A stretch of 64,000 nt of DNA from Pseudomonas sp. PDM18 (lineage in GTDB: Bacteria > Pseudomonadota > Gammaproteobacteria > Pseudomonadales > Pseudomonadaceae), in NCBI RefSeq assembly GCF_014852585.1, contig NZ_JACVBX010000006.1:124001-188000 (forward strand). The letters run 5' to 3'. The stretch's first letter is position 1; every line of letters begins with the position of its first letter. Below the pieces are notes generated by a model, which was not told where the DNA came from, searched no databases, and was given only the letters and a program-made list of their open reading frames with translations. Positions 47,877-56,912 of this stretch are shown piece by piece. The position numbers and the translations under genes were made by a program.

Positions 47877-49037
47877 TCACTCACTCGGTCTATGGTTTTG
47901 ATATTTTCGCCAAGCAGCGGAACCTGGCTTTGATCGAATCATTAGCGCGCAGATAGGGCACCAAGTCCCGTTACGAACATTGCCGAATCGTGCATTCCAG
48001 ATATGGCCACGCGCGCACTCCCAAGGATATTTATGCTGAGTGCTCAGATATTCCGTGGCCAAGCATTTCCCTCCGCGTGCAGCGGCGGTCTGCTGCATAT
48101 CCTCTAGTGTCAGCTTAATGCACTCACGGCACCAACCGCCTTGGCGGATGTGCTGCAGAGTTGTTTTCCACTCGTGCCCCTTAGCGCATTTCCAGAGGTA
48201 TTTGGTCGTTGATGTGTGGTATTCCGTCGAAAGGCATTTCCCACCCCGAGCAGCAGCGGCAATCTGCAAAGATTCGGGGTCGAGCCTTCTACTTTCATAT
48301 GAGCATTGAGGGCACCAGCTGCCGGCAAGAATAGTTTTATAGCGCGACTTCCAAACATGCCCACGTGAACACTGCCAACTGTAAAAGCTTCTGACGCTAC
48401 GATATTCATCAGAAAGAAACAGTCCACCGTGCTTTTCAGCACTGCGCCTAGCATCCTCAATACTGTATTCAAGAGTTCCTCTGCATTGAGGGCACCACCG
48501 ATTGCTGTTCATAACAACGTTGGCTGCCACATCCCAAACGTGGCCGCTCGCGCATCGAAACCGATGCACCTGGGTAATTCCAAAGTAGTCAGTGGAGAGG
48601 CATTCTCCACCGCGCTCACGAGCAAAGGACTGTAACCGCCGCAAGCCATCTGTGGCGAACTTTCGTCCACGCGGCGTGCAATGGGGGCAGCGACAATTGG
48701 TCTTGGCGAAGCTATATATTCTCTGCCACTCGTGGCTTGGGTCTTGCCTACAGCGAAAATCATAATAGGCGGACCCTGCACCTATCCATTGAGTAGTTAA
48801 CAACTCACTGCCCTCCTCCTCAGCCTTGCGCTTCAATTTGAGAAGCTTTTGGGTTTCAAGGCAGTGACCGCACCCTTTCATGACGTACAGGCTTCGAGCG
48901 AGATGCTTGAAGACATGCCCTTGATTGCATTGGAATCGATAAGCCTTGTTGTTGCCGTCCCACTCATCCAGACAGATGAACTGCAAACGCTCCAGGGCTC
49001 GCAGGATGTCCGGCGGAAAGCTGATCTTCGGTTGCAT
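47877..49037 (-). CDS. Six-unit zinc-ribbon repeat protein of unknown function
   Basis: 386-aa protein made of about six repeats of ~55 residues. Each has C-x-x-G-H-x-W (CNQGHVF, CASGHVW, CSRGHVW, CAKGHEW, CARGHIW; the second is CRQDPSHEW), then ~15 residues to C-x-x-C (CGHC, CPHC, CPQC, CPQC, CREC, CPIC), then a spacer with ARGGKCLSTEY. Each pair looks like one zinc site. ATG 49037 has AAAGGTG 6 bases upstream and starts 15 bases after the tssM stop (TGA at 49053-49055), so it may be read on the module-1 transcript. No signal peptide; possibly nucleic-acid binding. I do not know a T6SS protein of this kind. Confidence 0.8.
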   Translation of the reverse strand: MQPKISFPPDILRALERLQFICLDEWDGNNKAYRFQCNQGHVFKHLARSLYVMKGCGHCLETQKLLKLKRKAEEEGSELLTTQWIGAGSAYYDFRCRQDPSHEWQRIYSFAKTNCRCPHCTPRGRKFATDGLRRLQSFARERGGECLSTDYFGITQVHRFRCASGHVWDVAANVVMNSNRWCPQCRGTLEYSIEDARRSAEKHGGLFLSDEYRSVRSFYSWQCSRGHVWKSRYKTILAGSWCPQCSYESRRLDPESLQIAAAARGGKCLSTEYHTSTTKYLWKCAKGHEWKTTLQHIRQGGWCRECIKLTLEDMQQTAAARGGKCLATEYLSTQHKYPWECARGHIWNARFGNVRNGTWCPICALMIRSKPGSAAWRKYQNHRPSE

Positions 49038-49052
49038 CGTCTTCACCTTTTC

Positions 49053-52000
49053 TCAAACTAACTCCGGAGCTATTCCGATATCGAAGATGTTCTCCGGCAG
49101 CGCGAATCCGCGTAGTTGCAGCACCGCCAGCGGGCCGCGGCCCAGCTCCGTCTGCAGCTGCCAGGTCAGGGGCAGTTCGTCCGCCGCCTTGAGCACCAGT
49201 TCGAAACGGGTATCGCTGCCGTCCAGGGAGGTCACCTGCGCCTGCTCCAGCAGGCGGATCAGCCCCCAGACGCCGGCGTAGTCGCCGAACAGTCGCGCAC
49301 CGCCCTTCAGGCTGGTCCAACTCAGCGACGCCCCCGGATGATCGGTGCCGCCCGGCCAGGTGAACTGTTGCCAGCTCTCCATCTGGTTGAAGTACTCCAG
49401 CTTCACGCCATCAAGGATGAAGGTGGTTTCCACCACGTTGCGCACCGGCTTGGCCTGCAGCTGGAAGCTCATGCCCATGCCGCCGTCGGTGTAGAGGATG
49501 TCCGCCAGGTCGCTGAGCTGGTTGACCGCCCGCAGGAACTGCGGATTGAAATGCAGGCCTTGGCTGTGGGTGCTGTCCGGTACCCAGCGGTTGCCTTCCT
49601 TGCGCAGCACGCCGCCCAGCTGGGTTTTGATGAACTGGTCGATCCGCCCGCTGCCCGAACGGATCATCTGCCCGAGCATGGGCAAGGATGCGTCGCTGCC
49701 GGTGGAGTCGAAGGGATAGCGCCCCTTGAAGGCACGATTCCAGTTGTCCACCACGGCGCGTTGCCACTGGCGGTTCAGGCCTGCTGCCGACGGCTGCAAC
49801 ACACCTTCCCAGGCCTGGTTGAGCGGCTGCACGAAGAGATTCTGGCCAAAGCCGCTCCACTCCCCGCCGAGACTGGCAGCGATCAAGCCGCCGTAGTCGA
49901 GGGTGTCGGTGAGGTCGACGCTGGTGCCCTGGAACACCGTCTGCGCCAGGGCCTGGGTCATCGCCTGCGGGTCGCTGGCATTGGTCACGTGCTGCAGCTT
50001 CAGGCGCACGCGGGTGACCCGGGTCAGGAAGGCCTGCAGGCTCAGCGCGTCATCACCCCGCGAAGCACCCTTCTCCTTGCCCAGCAGCGCGAGCAGCGGG
50101 CCGAAAGTATTGTCCAGCGGGCCCTGCGGCGCACGGGTCCTCTGCTCGATCGCCGGCTGCTTGTCCTTCTCCAGCAGTTGCTGCGCCGAGCGCATCAGCG
50201 AGTCGGCCAGCGCCTCGCCCTTGACCTCGGTGCGGCCCTGGTAGGCCAGGGTGTTCATCAGAGCGATCAGCGGCGACTGGCGCACATCGCTGAGCAGGGT
50301 CAGTTGGCTGATGGAGTCGGAGAGGCTGTCCGCTTTACGCCAGCGGATGCTGTTGAGGAAGGTCAGCCAGGCATCGCTGAAGTCCCGGAAGTAGCGCTCG
50401 GTCAGCTGCGACTTGAGCACCTCGGGCGTCAGCTCGCTGTCGATGGTGCTCTGCTGGTCGCTCAGCACCCAGTCGATTTCCTCGCGGCGGGTCTCGGCCA
50501 TCTCGTCGATGGCCTTGCTCACCTGCCGTTCCCAGGCCTGGCGGGTAAATACCCCCGGCACACTGTTGGGCGTATCGAACAGGCTCGAAGAGTCGGTTTC
50601 CCCGACCATGTCCATCAGCGTCAGATCGGCGTAGTTGTTGCTCGCCTGTTCGATCACCTGCTGGTACAGGTTAGCCACGCCATTGCGCCGCCCGAGCTGC
50701 CCCAGTAATACCTGACGAACCTGCGCTACCAGTGCAGGCTGCGTCTTGATACGCCACTGCGGATGCGCCGCCAGGTGCTGCGCATAGAAGGCCCACAGGT
50801 TGGGCGAAATGCCTTGCCACAGGCCAGGCGCCACGCCCGCGCGCGTCGGTTCAGTCTGGGTCAGCACCTTGGTCAGGAAGGCCGCATCGACCTTCTCCGG
50901 CCGCGCCATCATCAGGTACGCCTTGAGCTGCCCGTGCGCCTCCTCGGCGCGTTCGCCCCGCTCGGGGCTGTCCGCCGGCAAGGCCGCCAGATCGCTCAGT
51001 TGCGCTTCCAGCTCCTTGGCAACCACATCGCGCATCAGCCGATTGTTCGCCTGCGCGTAGCGCGGCCACAGCGACTCCAGCAAGGCGTCGTTCTGGCTCA
51101 GGCCGAAACGCTGGTACCAGGGCACCCCATGCTCACGACGATAATCCAGCCGCGCTATCTCACGGGTCAGCTCGTTCAGCGCCGAAAGCTGGGCATCCGG
51201 ATCACCGGGCTGGCCGATGGTTTCCAGCGCGGTTTCCACCGTGGCGATCTGCGCGCGGTTGCTGGTGAAGGACACCAGCAGGGCCAGGAGGCAGAGGCCG
51301 GCGCCGGCGAGGACGGCGGTGTAGAGGCCGCGTAGCCAGGTCCAGCCACTCGGCTTGCCGCCCAGGGAATTGTCCGCGAGCACGCCCCGCCATGCCGGGT
51401 CCACTTGCCATCCGTGCTCGAGACCGCTGCTCATTCCACGCAACGGCAAGCTGAACCACAGCCCTCGCGCCGTCAGGTTCTTCGCCTGCAGCAGCGGCTC
51501 CAGCGCCTCCTTCCAACGTGCGATGCCTTCACTCTGAAGGTCACGGGTAAGACGCAGCAGGAAGTCGTGGGAACTGTCCTGTTCCATCTGCGCCAGGCCC
51601 TTTTCCCGCAACGGCAGCTCCAGGCGCTCCAGCCGGCTCGCTAGTTGCGAGCGACTCAGACGCGGCGCCAACTGGCAACCCACGGCCTCCACCGGTCGCT
51701 GCCCCTGGGCCCACGCGCTACTGCACACTTCCCAGACATGCACGGGAGCCTGCCAACGCAGCGCCTGGGTCATCTTGCGCAGATGGCGTACGGCATTGCC
51801 GATGTGCGCGGGGTCGGCGCTCTGCTCCTTGTTCAGTGCCCAGACGATGCCGTCCAGGGGGCGGCTCGGGCAGAGAGTGCGCCGACGCTCCAGCAGGTCG
51901 TCGTTCACTGCGCCCTGCAAGCTACCGCCCCAGAGCAGGACATTTCCCTCGCCTTCGAGCCATTGCTGTCCCGACAGAGCCGGTGTGATGGCGCCGGTTT

Positions 52001-52382
52001 CCCCAGGCTCGCCGACGACCAGCAGCAGGCGAACTTTGCGGCGCCAGAAGTAGCCGAAGTTGTCGCGCAGATAGTCGCGCAGCTCCTGCAAATCGGTGCT
52101 CGCGTCCTTCTTACCAGCGTCCCTGTCGGGCTTCGCAGGCGCATCGTCAGCCGTTGCCTGCCGGTAGCTCTTCAAGCCCACCTTGCGCGCCACGAGTCGA
52201 TAGCCGCCCAACAGAGTGACCAGCAGCAACGTCAGGCCAGAAACCAGCCACCAGCCGACCCGTTGCGCATCGCTGCCCGGACGTATCCCCAGCAGCTCCG
52301 GCCGCAACCACAACAGCAGGCAAACCGCCGCCCCCACTATCGCCACCAGGGCAATCAGCCCCCAAATCTTCACCTTACGCAT
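49053..52382 (-). CDS. tssM: T6SS membrane-complex protein TssM, copy in module 1
   Basis: 1109-aa second TssM. Two N-terminal helices (GLIALVAIVGAAVCLLLWL; LVSGLTLLLVTLLGGYRLVA), a cytosolic domain, the third helix (AVLAGAGLCLLALLVSF) and a periplasmic domain nearly identical to the other TssM. As in the other copy, the Walker A site is degenerate (VVGEPGETGAI). The N-terminal ~350 residues differ strongly from the other copy apart from scattered blocks (YFWRRKVRLLLVVGEP; SRPLDGIVWAL). The C-terminus is short (FDIGIAPELV). It starts 9 bases after the two-TM gene and is intact, so both TssM proteins should be made. Confidence 0.95.
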   Translation of the reverse strand: MRKVKIWGLIALVAIVGAAVCLLLWLRPELLGIRPGSDAQRVGWWLVSGLTLLLVTLLGGYRLVARKVGLKSYRQATADDAPAKPDRDAGKKDASTDLQELRDYLRDNFGYFWRRKVRLLLVVGEPGETGAITPALSGQQWLEGEGNVLLWGGSLQGAVNDDLLERRRTLCPSRPLDGIVWALNKEQSADPAHIGNAVRHLRKMTQALRWQAPVHVWEVCSSAWAQGQRPVEAVGCQLAPRLSRSQLASRLERLELPLREKGLAQMEQDSSHDFLLRLTRDLQSEGIARWKEALEPLLQAKNLTARGLWFSLPLRGMSSGLEHGWQVDPAWRGVLADNSLGGKPSGWTWLRGLYTAVLAGAGLCLLALLVSFTSNRAQIATVETALETIGQPGDPDAQLSALNELTREIARLDYRREHGVPWYQRFGLSQNDALLESLWPRYAQANNRLMRDVVAKELEAQLSDLAALPADSPERGERAEEAHGQLKAYLMMARPEKVDAAFLTKVLTQTEPTRAGVAPGLWQGISPNLWAFYAQHLAAHPQWRIKTQPALVAQVRQVLLGQLGRRNGVANLYQQVIEQASNNYADLTLMDMVGETDSSSLFDTPNSVPGVFTRQAWERQVSKAIDEMAETRREEIDWVLSDQQSTIDSELTPEVLKSQLTERYFRDFSDAWLTFLNSIRWRKADSLSDSISQLTLLSDVRQSPLIALMNTLAYQGRTEVKGEALADSLMRSAQQLLEKDKQPAIEQRTRAPQGPLDNTFGPLLALLGKEKGASRGDDALSLQAFLTRVTRVRLKLQHVTNASDPQAMTQALAQTVFQGTSVDLTDTLDYGGLIAASLGGEWSGFGQNLFVQPLNQAWEGVLQPSAAGLNRQWQRAVVDNWNRAFKGRYPFDSTGSDASLPMLGQMIRSGSGRIDQFIKTQLGGVLRKEGNRWVPDSTHSQGLHFNPQFLRAVNQLSDLADILYTDGGMGMSFQLQAKPVRNVVETTFILDGVKLEYFNQMESWQQFTWPGGTDHPGASLSWTSLKGGARLFGDYAGVWGLIRLLEQAQVTSLDGSDTRFELVLKAADELPLTWQLQTELGRGPLAVLQLRGFALPENIFDIGIAPELV
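49333..50936 (-). repeat. Identical tract shared by the two tssM genes (copy 2)
   Basis: Partner of 36215-37818, same orientation, 13,118 bases away. Homology with more differences extends on both sides, to about 49083 on the left and 51350 on the right, then ends in unrelated or strongly diverged coding sequence. Confidence 0.9.
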
Positions 52383-52391
52383 CGGACTTCC

Positions 52392-53609
52392 TTACTCCTG
52401 GGGTACTGCTGCCGGCATCACGACCGAACACCACATGCACGCGTCTTCCGCGCTGTCGCCTGTGAAAATGAACTGTGGCTCGGCCTCGCTTGCCGTTGCC
52501 TCAACCGCCGACGCAATGGCCATCCACGGCGATGCCTTGCCCGCATCGCCCAACAACGCGCCGAGGTTATGAGTGGCCTTGGCCGGCAACTCAACCGACT
52601 CCATTGCCGAAGTAATGAGCGCGTTGCGCGACGCATCGGTACCCGCCAGCCAGACCCGGCCGATGGAAGAGGCTGGCAACGGAACCCAGTCCAGCGCTTG
52701 CGCCGTGGCCTGTAAGGCAGCCTTCTTGTCAGTTCCGTGCGTCGGTTCCGGGCGATGCAGGTAAGCCAGCGCTGGCAGCCTTTCCTGCGTCAGGCGATTG
52801 CCCAGCAGCAGACCCACCACGGACTCTGCGGAACCTTCCACCTGCCCGCGCGCAATCTGGAACGACACCACCATCAACAGGGCCTCGTCCCGTATGCGCT
52901 CATCCAGCCACTGGTCGATGGCCGCCATACCGCTGCCATTGATGAGTTTGAGGGTCTGGCGGATGCCGGACTCGGCCAGGGTTTCATTCCATACCCTGCC
53001 CGCACGCCCCTCCTCCAACCCACTATCCATCTCCAGCAGCAGCGCCACGGGCTTATCCGAAGGGAATGCGGAAAGTTTTGCCGCCAGGTCCCCCAGCACG
53101 CTCACCAACACACGGCGAAGCAATCGCTCCTGGTTTTCGACCTCCATCAGCGGCAATCGGCTATGGCGCGCACTCCCCTGCCAACCCGGCTGCGCTCGCA
53201 GTTGGCTTCCATCATTGGCCACGAGAGCAAGATGCTGCGCCTGACCGTTATCTGCCGTGAGGTCGCGTAGCGCCGTGTGCAAGCTCACAGCCAGCACCTG
53301 CTGCGAGCGCCTGCCCCGGCGCATCTTCTGCGTCAGATCCGCTTCCCGGGCTTCGTTCCAACCCTCCACGGAACTGAGCTCACCGAGGTAAATCAGGCCC
53401 CGCACAAGAACCGCTGCGCACCAGACAAGCGCCGGGATGCCCAGTGCGAACAGCCAGAAACGAGCAGGGGCCAACCCCTCGCCGCCGAGCCACAGCGTCA
53501 GTGCCACGCCCAGCGTCAACAGCGCGGGCAACGGCAGCAGCCACAGCCAGAGACGCGGCTTCTTCGGCCCGTCCAGCGCGGGGGGGACCTTGTCCAGCCT
53601 CACCACCAT
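52392..53609 (-). CDS. T6SS-associated two-TM protein before tssM, module 1
   Basis: 405-aa counterpart of the protein at 39270-40433, with the same plan: two helices near the N-terminus (LWLWLLPLPALLTLGVALTLWL; FWLFALGIPALVWCAAVLVRG), then a ~300-residue soluble domain. Sequence identity to the other is low, in contrast to the adjacent TssM. The two share size, topology and position between PAAR and tssM. No catalytic motif recognised. Probably works with the N-terminal part of its own TssM (inference). Confidence 0.8.
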   Translation of the reverse strand: MVVRLDKVPPALDGPKKPRLWLWLLPLPALLTLGVALTLWLGGEGLAPARFWLFALGIPALVWCAAVLVRGLIYLGELSSVEGWNEAREADLTQKMRRGRRSQQVLAVSLHTALRDLTADNGQAQHLALVANDGSQLRAQPGWQGSARHSRLPLMEVENQERLLRRVLVSVLGDLAAKLSAFPSDKPVALLLEMDSGLEEGRAGRVWNETLAESGIRQTLKLINGSGMAAIDQWLDERIRDEALLMVVSFQIARGQVEGSAESVVGLLLGNRLTQERLPALAYLHRPEPTHGTDKKAALQATAQALDWVPLPASSIGRVWLAGTDASRNALITSAMESVELPAKATHNLGALLGDAGKASPWMAIASAVEATASEAEPQFIFTGDSAEDACMWCSVVMPAAVPQE

Positions 53610-53611
53610 GA

Positions 53612-53875
53612 TCAGCCCGCCGTCGCCTCAGGCAGCGAAGTCAGCAGCGCGCAACCGCAGGCACACCGGTGCCCATGGAAGGCCACCAGGGCGCCGTTGT
53701 CCTCGTAGGAGGGATGCCCTTCCGCCACTACAGTCGGGCCATGGCCGGGGATCGGACAACTGACCGGATCACCAACCCGGGCGACGCCGATGCCCTCGAA
53801 GATCATCTTTTCCGACCCCGATAGCACGGTACCGCCGCTGGTGGTCTTGTCGCCAATGCGGATAACGCCTTTCAT
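53612..53875 (-). CDS. PAAR-domain spike-tip protein, module 1
   Basis: 87-aa PAAR protein (MKGVIRIGDKTTSGGTVLSG; DPVSCPIPGHGPTVVAEG; CACGCALLTS), the sharpened tip for the VgrG of this module. ATG 53875 has GGTGGAGG upstream, a strong ribosome site that rules out the longer frame. It ends 2 bases before the two-TM gene, as in module 2. The large AT-rich run of exported proteins lies directly upstream. Confidence 0.93.
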   Translation of the reverse strand: MKGVIRIGDKTTSGGTVLSGSEKMIFEGIGVARVGDPVSCPIPGHGPTVVAEGHPSYEDNGALVAFHGHRCACGCALLTSLPEATAG

Positions 53876-54021
53876 ATAAAATCCTCCACCTAAAATATTT
53901 GAATGGCAGCCTCGTCGATGATGGCGACAACCTTTTAAACTTAAAAAATAAAAACAAAACAAAATCTCAAAATAAAAACCCAGAAACGTCGACCTAATGC
54001 ACCCTCACCAACAAGCCATAA

Positions 54022-55134
54022 TCAATCACGAGCCACACCAGACAACTGAATATCAACCAAAGGGAAACCCTCATTTGCAGCGCTGAACTCCAACTGCATT
54101 CGAACACCCTTTTTCAGCATCACCGCCTGGCAAACCGCATCCCATCCCTGCCCACAAACAGGAAGGCTTTTAGAACTTTCTTCATCTCCCTTCAGCTGGC
54201 TGAACCATTTTTCATCGGTCACCCACCCTTCGTTAGAAAGATGTTTTGCAACCAATAGATAGGACATGCCAAAATAAAGACCTTGCGTTTCAACCAAATG
54301 CTTCTTCTCATAGCTAAACTGCATACACCTAAATCCAGCAGAAACCTGGCTTTCGCCGTCCGGATCGCGAACCCTTATACAATCCCCATTAGTGCCATTT
54401 GTGACTATCTGACCAACTTTCCTCCAGATTCCTGCGGCAAACACGTTAATTCCGCCGTAACCGTGACATTCCAATTTCATTGGCTCGACCACCCGAATAT
54501 CAAGCCCCTCCCTGTACATCCCCAGCTTGCAGCCTTGCTCTAGATCTGCAGAAACCGCGTGAAAATAGTTCCCTCCACCTTCCAATCGAACACTCAAATC
54601 CCCGACCGCCGCCGGCCCATATTTGAGTAGCGTCGCAGGATTTCCGATATTGATCATTGAGAAGATCGCGATATCGACACCTTTTACGTTACGTTCGATA
54701 TTCAGTGTTTCCCACTCCCCCATGCCAGCGTAGCGCTCATAGTGCCCATGAAAACCACGCATAGCTTTACCATCAAAAATTCGATTAACTTTCTTGACAT
54801 TAAATTTTGTGGCTGCCCCGTCAAACCTGTTCTGCAATGCCACGTCCATCCAAAGCCGAGCCTTCGACGCATCCCCTGCCTTCAAATTTGTCACTATCAA
54901 GTTATTCAGTGCCAGCTCTTGAGCTTGACTTCCCTCCTCTTTTGAAAGCTCCGCATAACGAAGCTGCCATAGATATTTATCAATTGCATCTTGATAACTC
55001 CTCCGCACATAACTCTCGCCTCCTTTTTCGTTGCAGTCGACTGTAGAAAAACAAGAAGTCTCTCCTAGCGCGAGACCTAAGGAGAGATAAAAAACAGGCA
55101 ACAAGAGAGAAAAATAAATTATTCTAGCAACCAT
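54022..55134 (-). CDS. Exported protein of unknown function, probable immunity
   Basis: 370-aa exported protein (signal IIYFSLLLPVFYLSLGLALG/ET), AT-rich gene. Residues ~40-110 look like TPR-type helices (SYQDAIDKYLWQLRYAELSKEEGSQAQELALNNL is one long helical stretch), followed by a beta-rich domain with several Cys. ATG 55134 is chosen; a TTG five codons earlier is also in frame. Position in the run of secreted proteins between the cell-wall effector and PAAR suggests immunity or an accessory role. No family recognised. Confidence 0.6.
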   Translation of the reverse strand: MVARIIYFSLLLPVFYLSLGLALGETSCFSTVDCNEKGGESYVRRSYQDAIDKYLWQLRYAELSKEEGSQAQELALNNLIVTNLKAGDASKARLWMDVALQNRFDGAATKFNVKKVNRIFDGKAMRGFHGHYERYAGMGEWETLNIERNVKGVDIAIFSMINIGNPATLLKYGPAAVGDLSVRLEGGGNYFHAVSADLEQGCKLGMYREGLDIRVVEPMKLECHGYGGINVFAAGIWRKVGQIVTNGTNGDCIRVRDPDGESQVSAGFRCMQFSYEKKHLVETQGLYFGMSYLLVAKHLSNEGWVTDEKWFSQLKGDEESSKSLPVCGQGWDAVCQAVMLKKGVRMQLEFSAANEGFPLVDIQLSGVARD

Positions 55135-55207
55135 CAACACACGCCCCAAAAATAAAAATATTTCTTAACGCCAACCACACCCCACTCAGAATCCAACCAC
55201 TCCAAAA

Positions 55208-56029
55208 CTATAGCGACAATGATGACTTTATTTCGTCAGGAACCTTATATTGCTCCCCATCAAACTTCAGCAAAACTCGAACACTACCAGATACACTCTC
55301 CGTTCGAGAGCAACCATTATTAATTTGCCGCGAAGAGATCCTCCTATCAGTCTTTACAACCTGAATATCCCTCATATTATGAGCAATCCCTGTACCCATC
55401 ACGAAAATAGAATTCGACGCACCACCCTCAAAAACGCACCACCCATCCCCTTCCCCACTATAACTTGATGTTAACAGCCCCCTGGCAACCGATTTAAAGC
55501 CCCTCCCTTTAGGGATATATAAATTCATAAACTCCTCTTGCAGTGGTGTCGCGCTAGACTGATTCGCCTGCAAAAATCGAATACCAAATGCAACGCCATC
55601 ATCAGACAATCGATATCTTGCGGCATCAATAAATATCGACTTTAACGAAATGGCGTCGACTTCTGAGATACGTCTATCGTTCAGACTCCCGGTCACCTCA
55701 CCAGATTTCGAGTCAATAACGACAACCACCGCCCCTAAGTAAGCCCCATCCACACGCCCATTCGAAAAGGCATAAGTATATGGGTTAACCAATATAGAGT
55801 ACTCTCGCATTGCGGGCCACGGCTTGCATTTAACTTCAGTGAAAGTGAAATCCAGACCTGAATAGCCCTCCAATATAATCTCTTCCTTAACACCAGCAAC
55901 AACATTAGCCAGAGCCGTCTTCTCTACATCCGAGCATGCATAAACACCGCTCGATAAAGCGAGCAAAAACGATATTACAACTGCAATTCCAAGAGACCTA
56001 CGATCACCACTCCAAAACAGGCTATTCAC
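55208..56029 (-). CDS. Exported protein of unknown function, probable immunity
   Basis: 273-aa exported protein with signal LGIAVVISFLLALSSGVYA/CS. I set the start at GTG 56029, which overlaps the previous stop (GTGAATAG) and follows GAGGGTGG; the open frame extends further upstream inside the neighbour but without support. The rest is beta-rich with no recognised motif. AT-rich. Part of the run of exported proteins downstream of the cell-wall effector. Confidence 0.55.
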   Translation of the reverse strand: MNSLFWSGDRRSLGIAVVISFLLALSSGVYACSDVEKTALANVVAGVKEEIILEGYSGLDFTFTEVKCKPWPAMREYSILVNPYTYAFSNGRVDGAYLGAVVVVIDSKSGEVTGSLNDRRISEVDAISLKSIFIDAARYRLSDDGVAFGIRFLQANQSSATPLQEEFMNLYIPKGRGFKSVARGLLTSSYSGEGDGWCVFEGGASNSIFVMGTGIAHNMRDIQVVKTDRRISSRQINNGCSRTESVSGSVRVLLKFDGEQYKVPDEIKSSLSL

Positions 56030-56912
56030 CGCTAGCCACCCTCGCCCCAACTCTGGCTGGAATTCGACTCTCTCTACCAGACCTAACCATTTCCGACGCA
56101 TACTCCTTGTAATAAGAACGTGCCCTACTTCTTTCCCCTGACTGCCACAGCGCATCCGCGATATTTATTTTTAGAACAATTCGTGAAGGATCAATCTTCT
56201 CCAGAACCATATATATCTTTAAGGAGTTATAAAAATCCCCACCCTCCGCCAAATAAAATGCAATATTATTTAGATCGACAACATTCTTCCTCTCTGGCTT
56301 ATAACAAGCCAGGTACGACTCAACCCCCATATATAAATTATCCGATATAGCTGACGCTTTCTCTCTCGCGTCCGAAATTTTGGAAACACTATCGATAATC
56401 TCTTTTGGGGATTGCGTGACAACAGCCAATCCATCTTCGTCTTGGCCATTTGCACCAAATAACCTCCACTGCCCCTGAACCCATCGCCCAGAACAACTAC
56501 CGCCCGGTAGAGTTTTCGCAACGCAACCAGTCGACATGTCGATTACATCGCAATAATTATTTTCAACCACTTTCTTTGAACCATCTTCAAGATAGAGCTG
56601 CCCTAAGACCAACCTTTGCGCTCTTAAAATTTTCTTATCTTGAGATAAATCTTGTTGTATCGGCGAAACAAAAACTCTACCAGCCTGAAGAGGCTCCGGC
56701 TTAGTCACATACAACAAAAAGCCCTCACCTTCATCCTGGTATTTAGCGACATTCCATGCATTCGCCTCACAATCCCAAGCTGAAAGTGTAATTTTGGATT
56801 CCCCCACCCCCCGCACTTCAAGTGAATGCGAATCGGCGCTGCAAGCGGCAACCACATACCTAGCAAACAAAAAAATAAGGATGAAATATATATATCTATT
56901 CAACTCAATCAC
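56022..56912 (-). CDS. Exported TPR-like protein, probable immunity or accessory
   Basis: 296-aa protein with signal YFILIFLFARYVVA/AC. A Cys-containing beta-rich part (residues ~20-150) is followed by helical TPR-like segments (DLNNIAFYLAEGGDFYNSLKIY; INIADALWQSGERSRARSYY). The start is uncertain: GTG 56912 overlaps the previous stop (TAGTG), and a TTG just upstream is an alternative. AT-rich gene. Function unknown. Confidence 0.55.
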   Translation of the reverse strand: MIELNRYIYFILIFLFARYVVAACSADSHSLEVRGVGESKITLSAWDCEANAWNVAKYQDEGEGFLLYVTKPEPLQAGRVFVSPIQQDLSQDKKILRAQRLVLGQLYLEDGSKKVVENNYCDVIDMSTGCVAKTLPGGSCSGRWVQGQWRLFGANGQDEDGLAVVTQSPKEIIDSVSKISDAREKASAISDNLYMGVESYLACYKPERKNVVDLNNIAFYLAEGGDFYNSLKIYMVLEKIDPSRIVLKINIADALWQSGERSRARSYYKEYASEMVRSGRESRIPARVGARVASGE

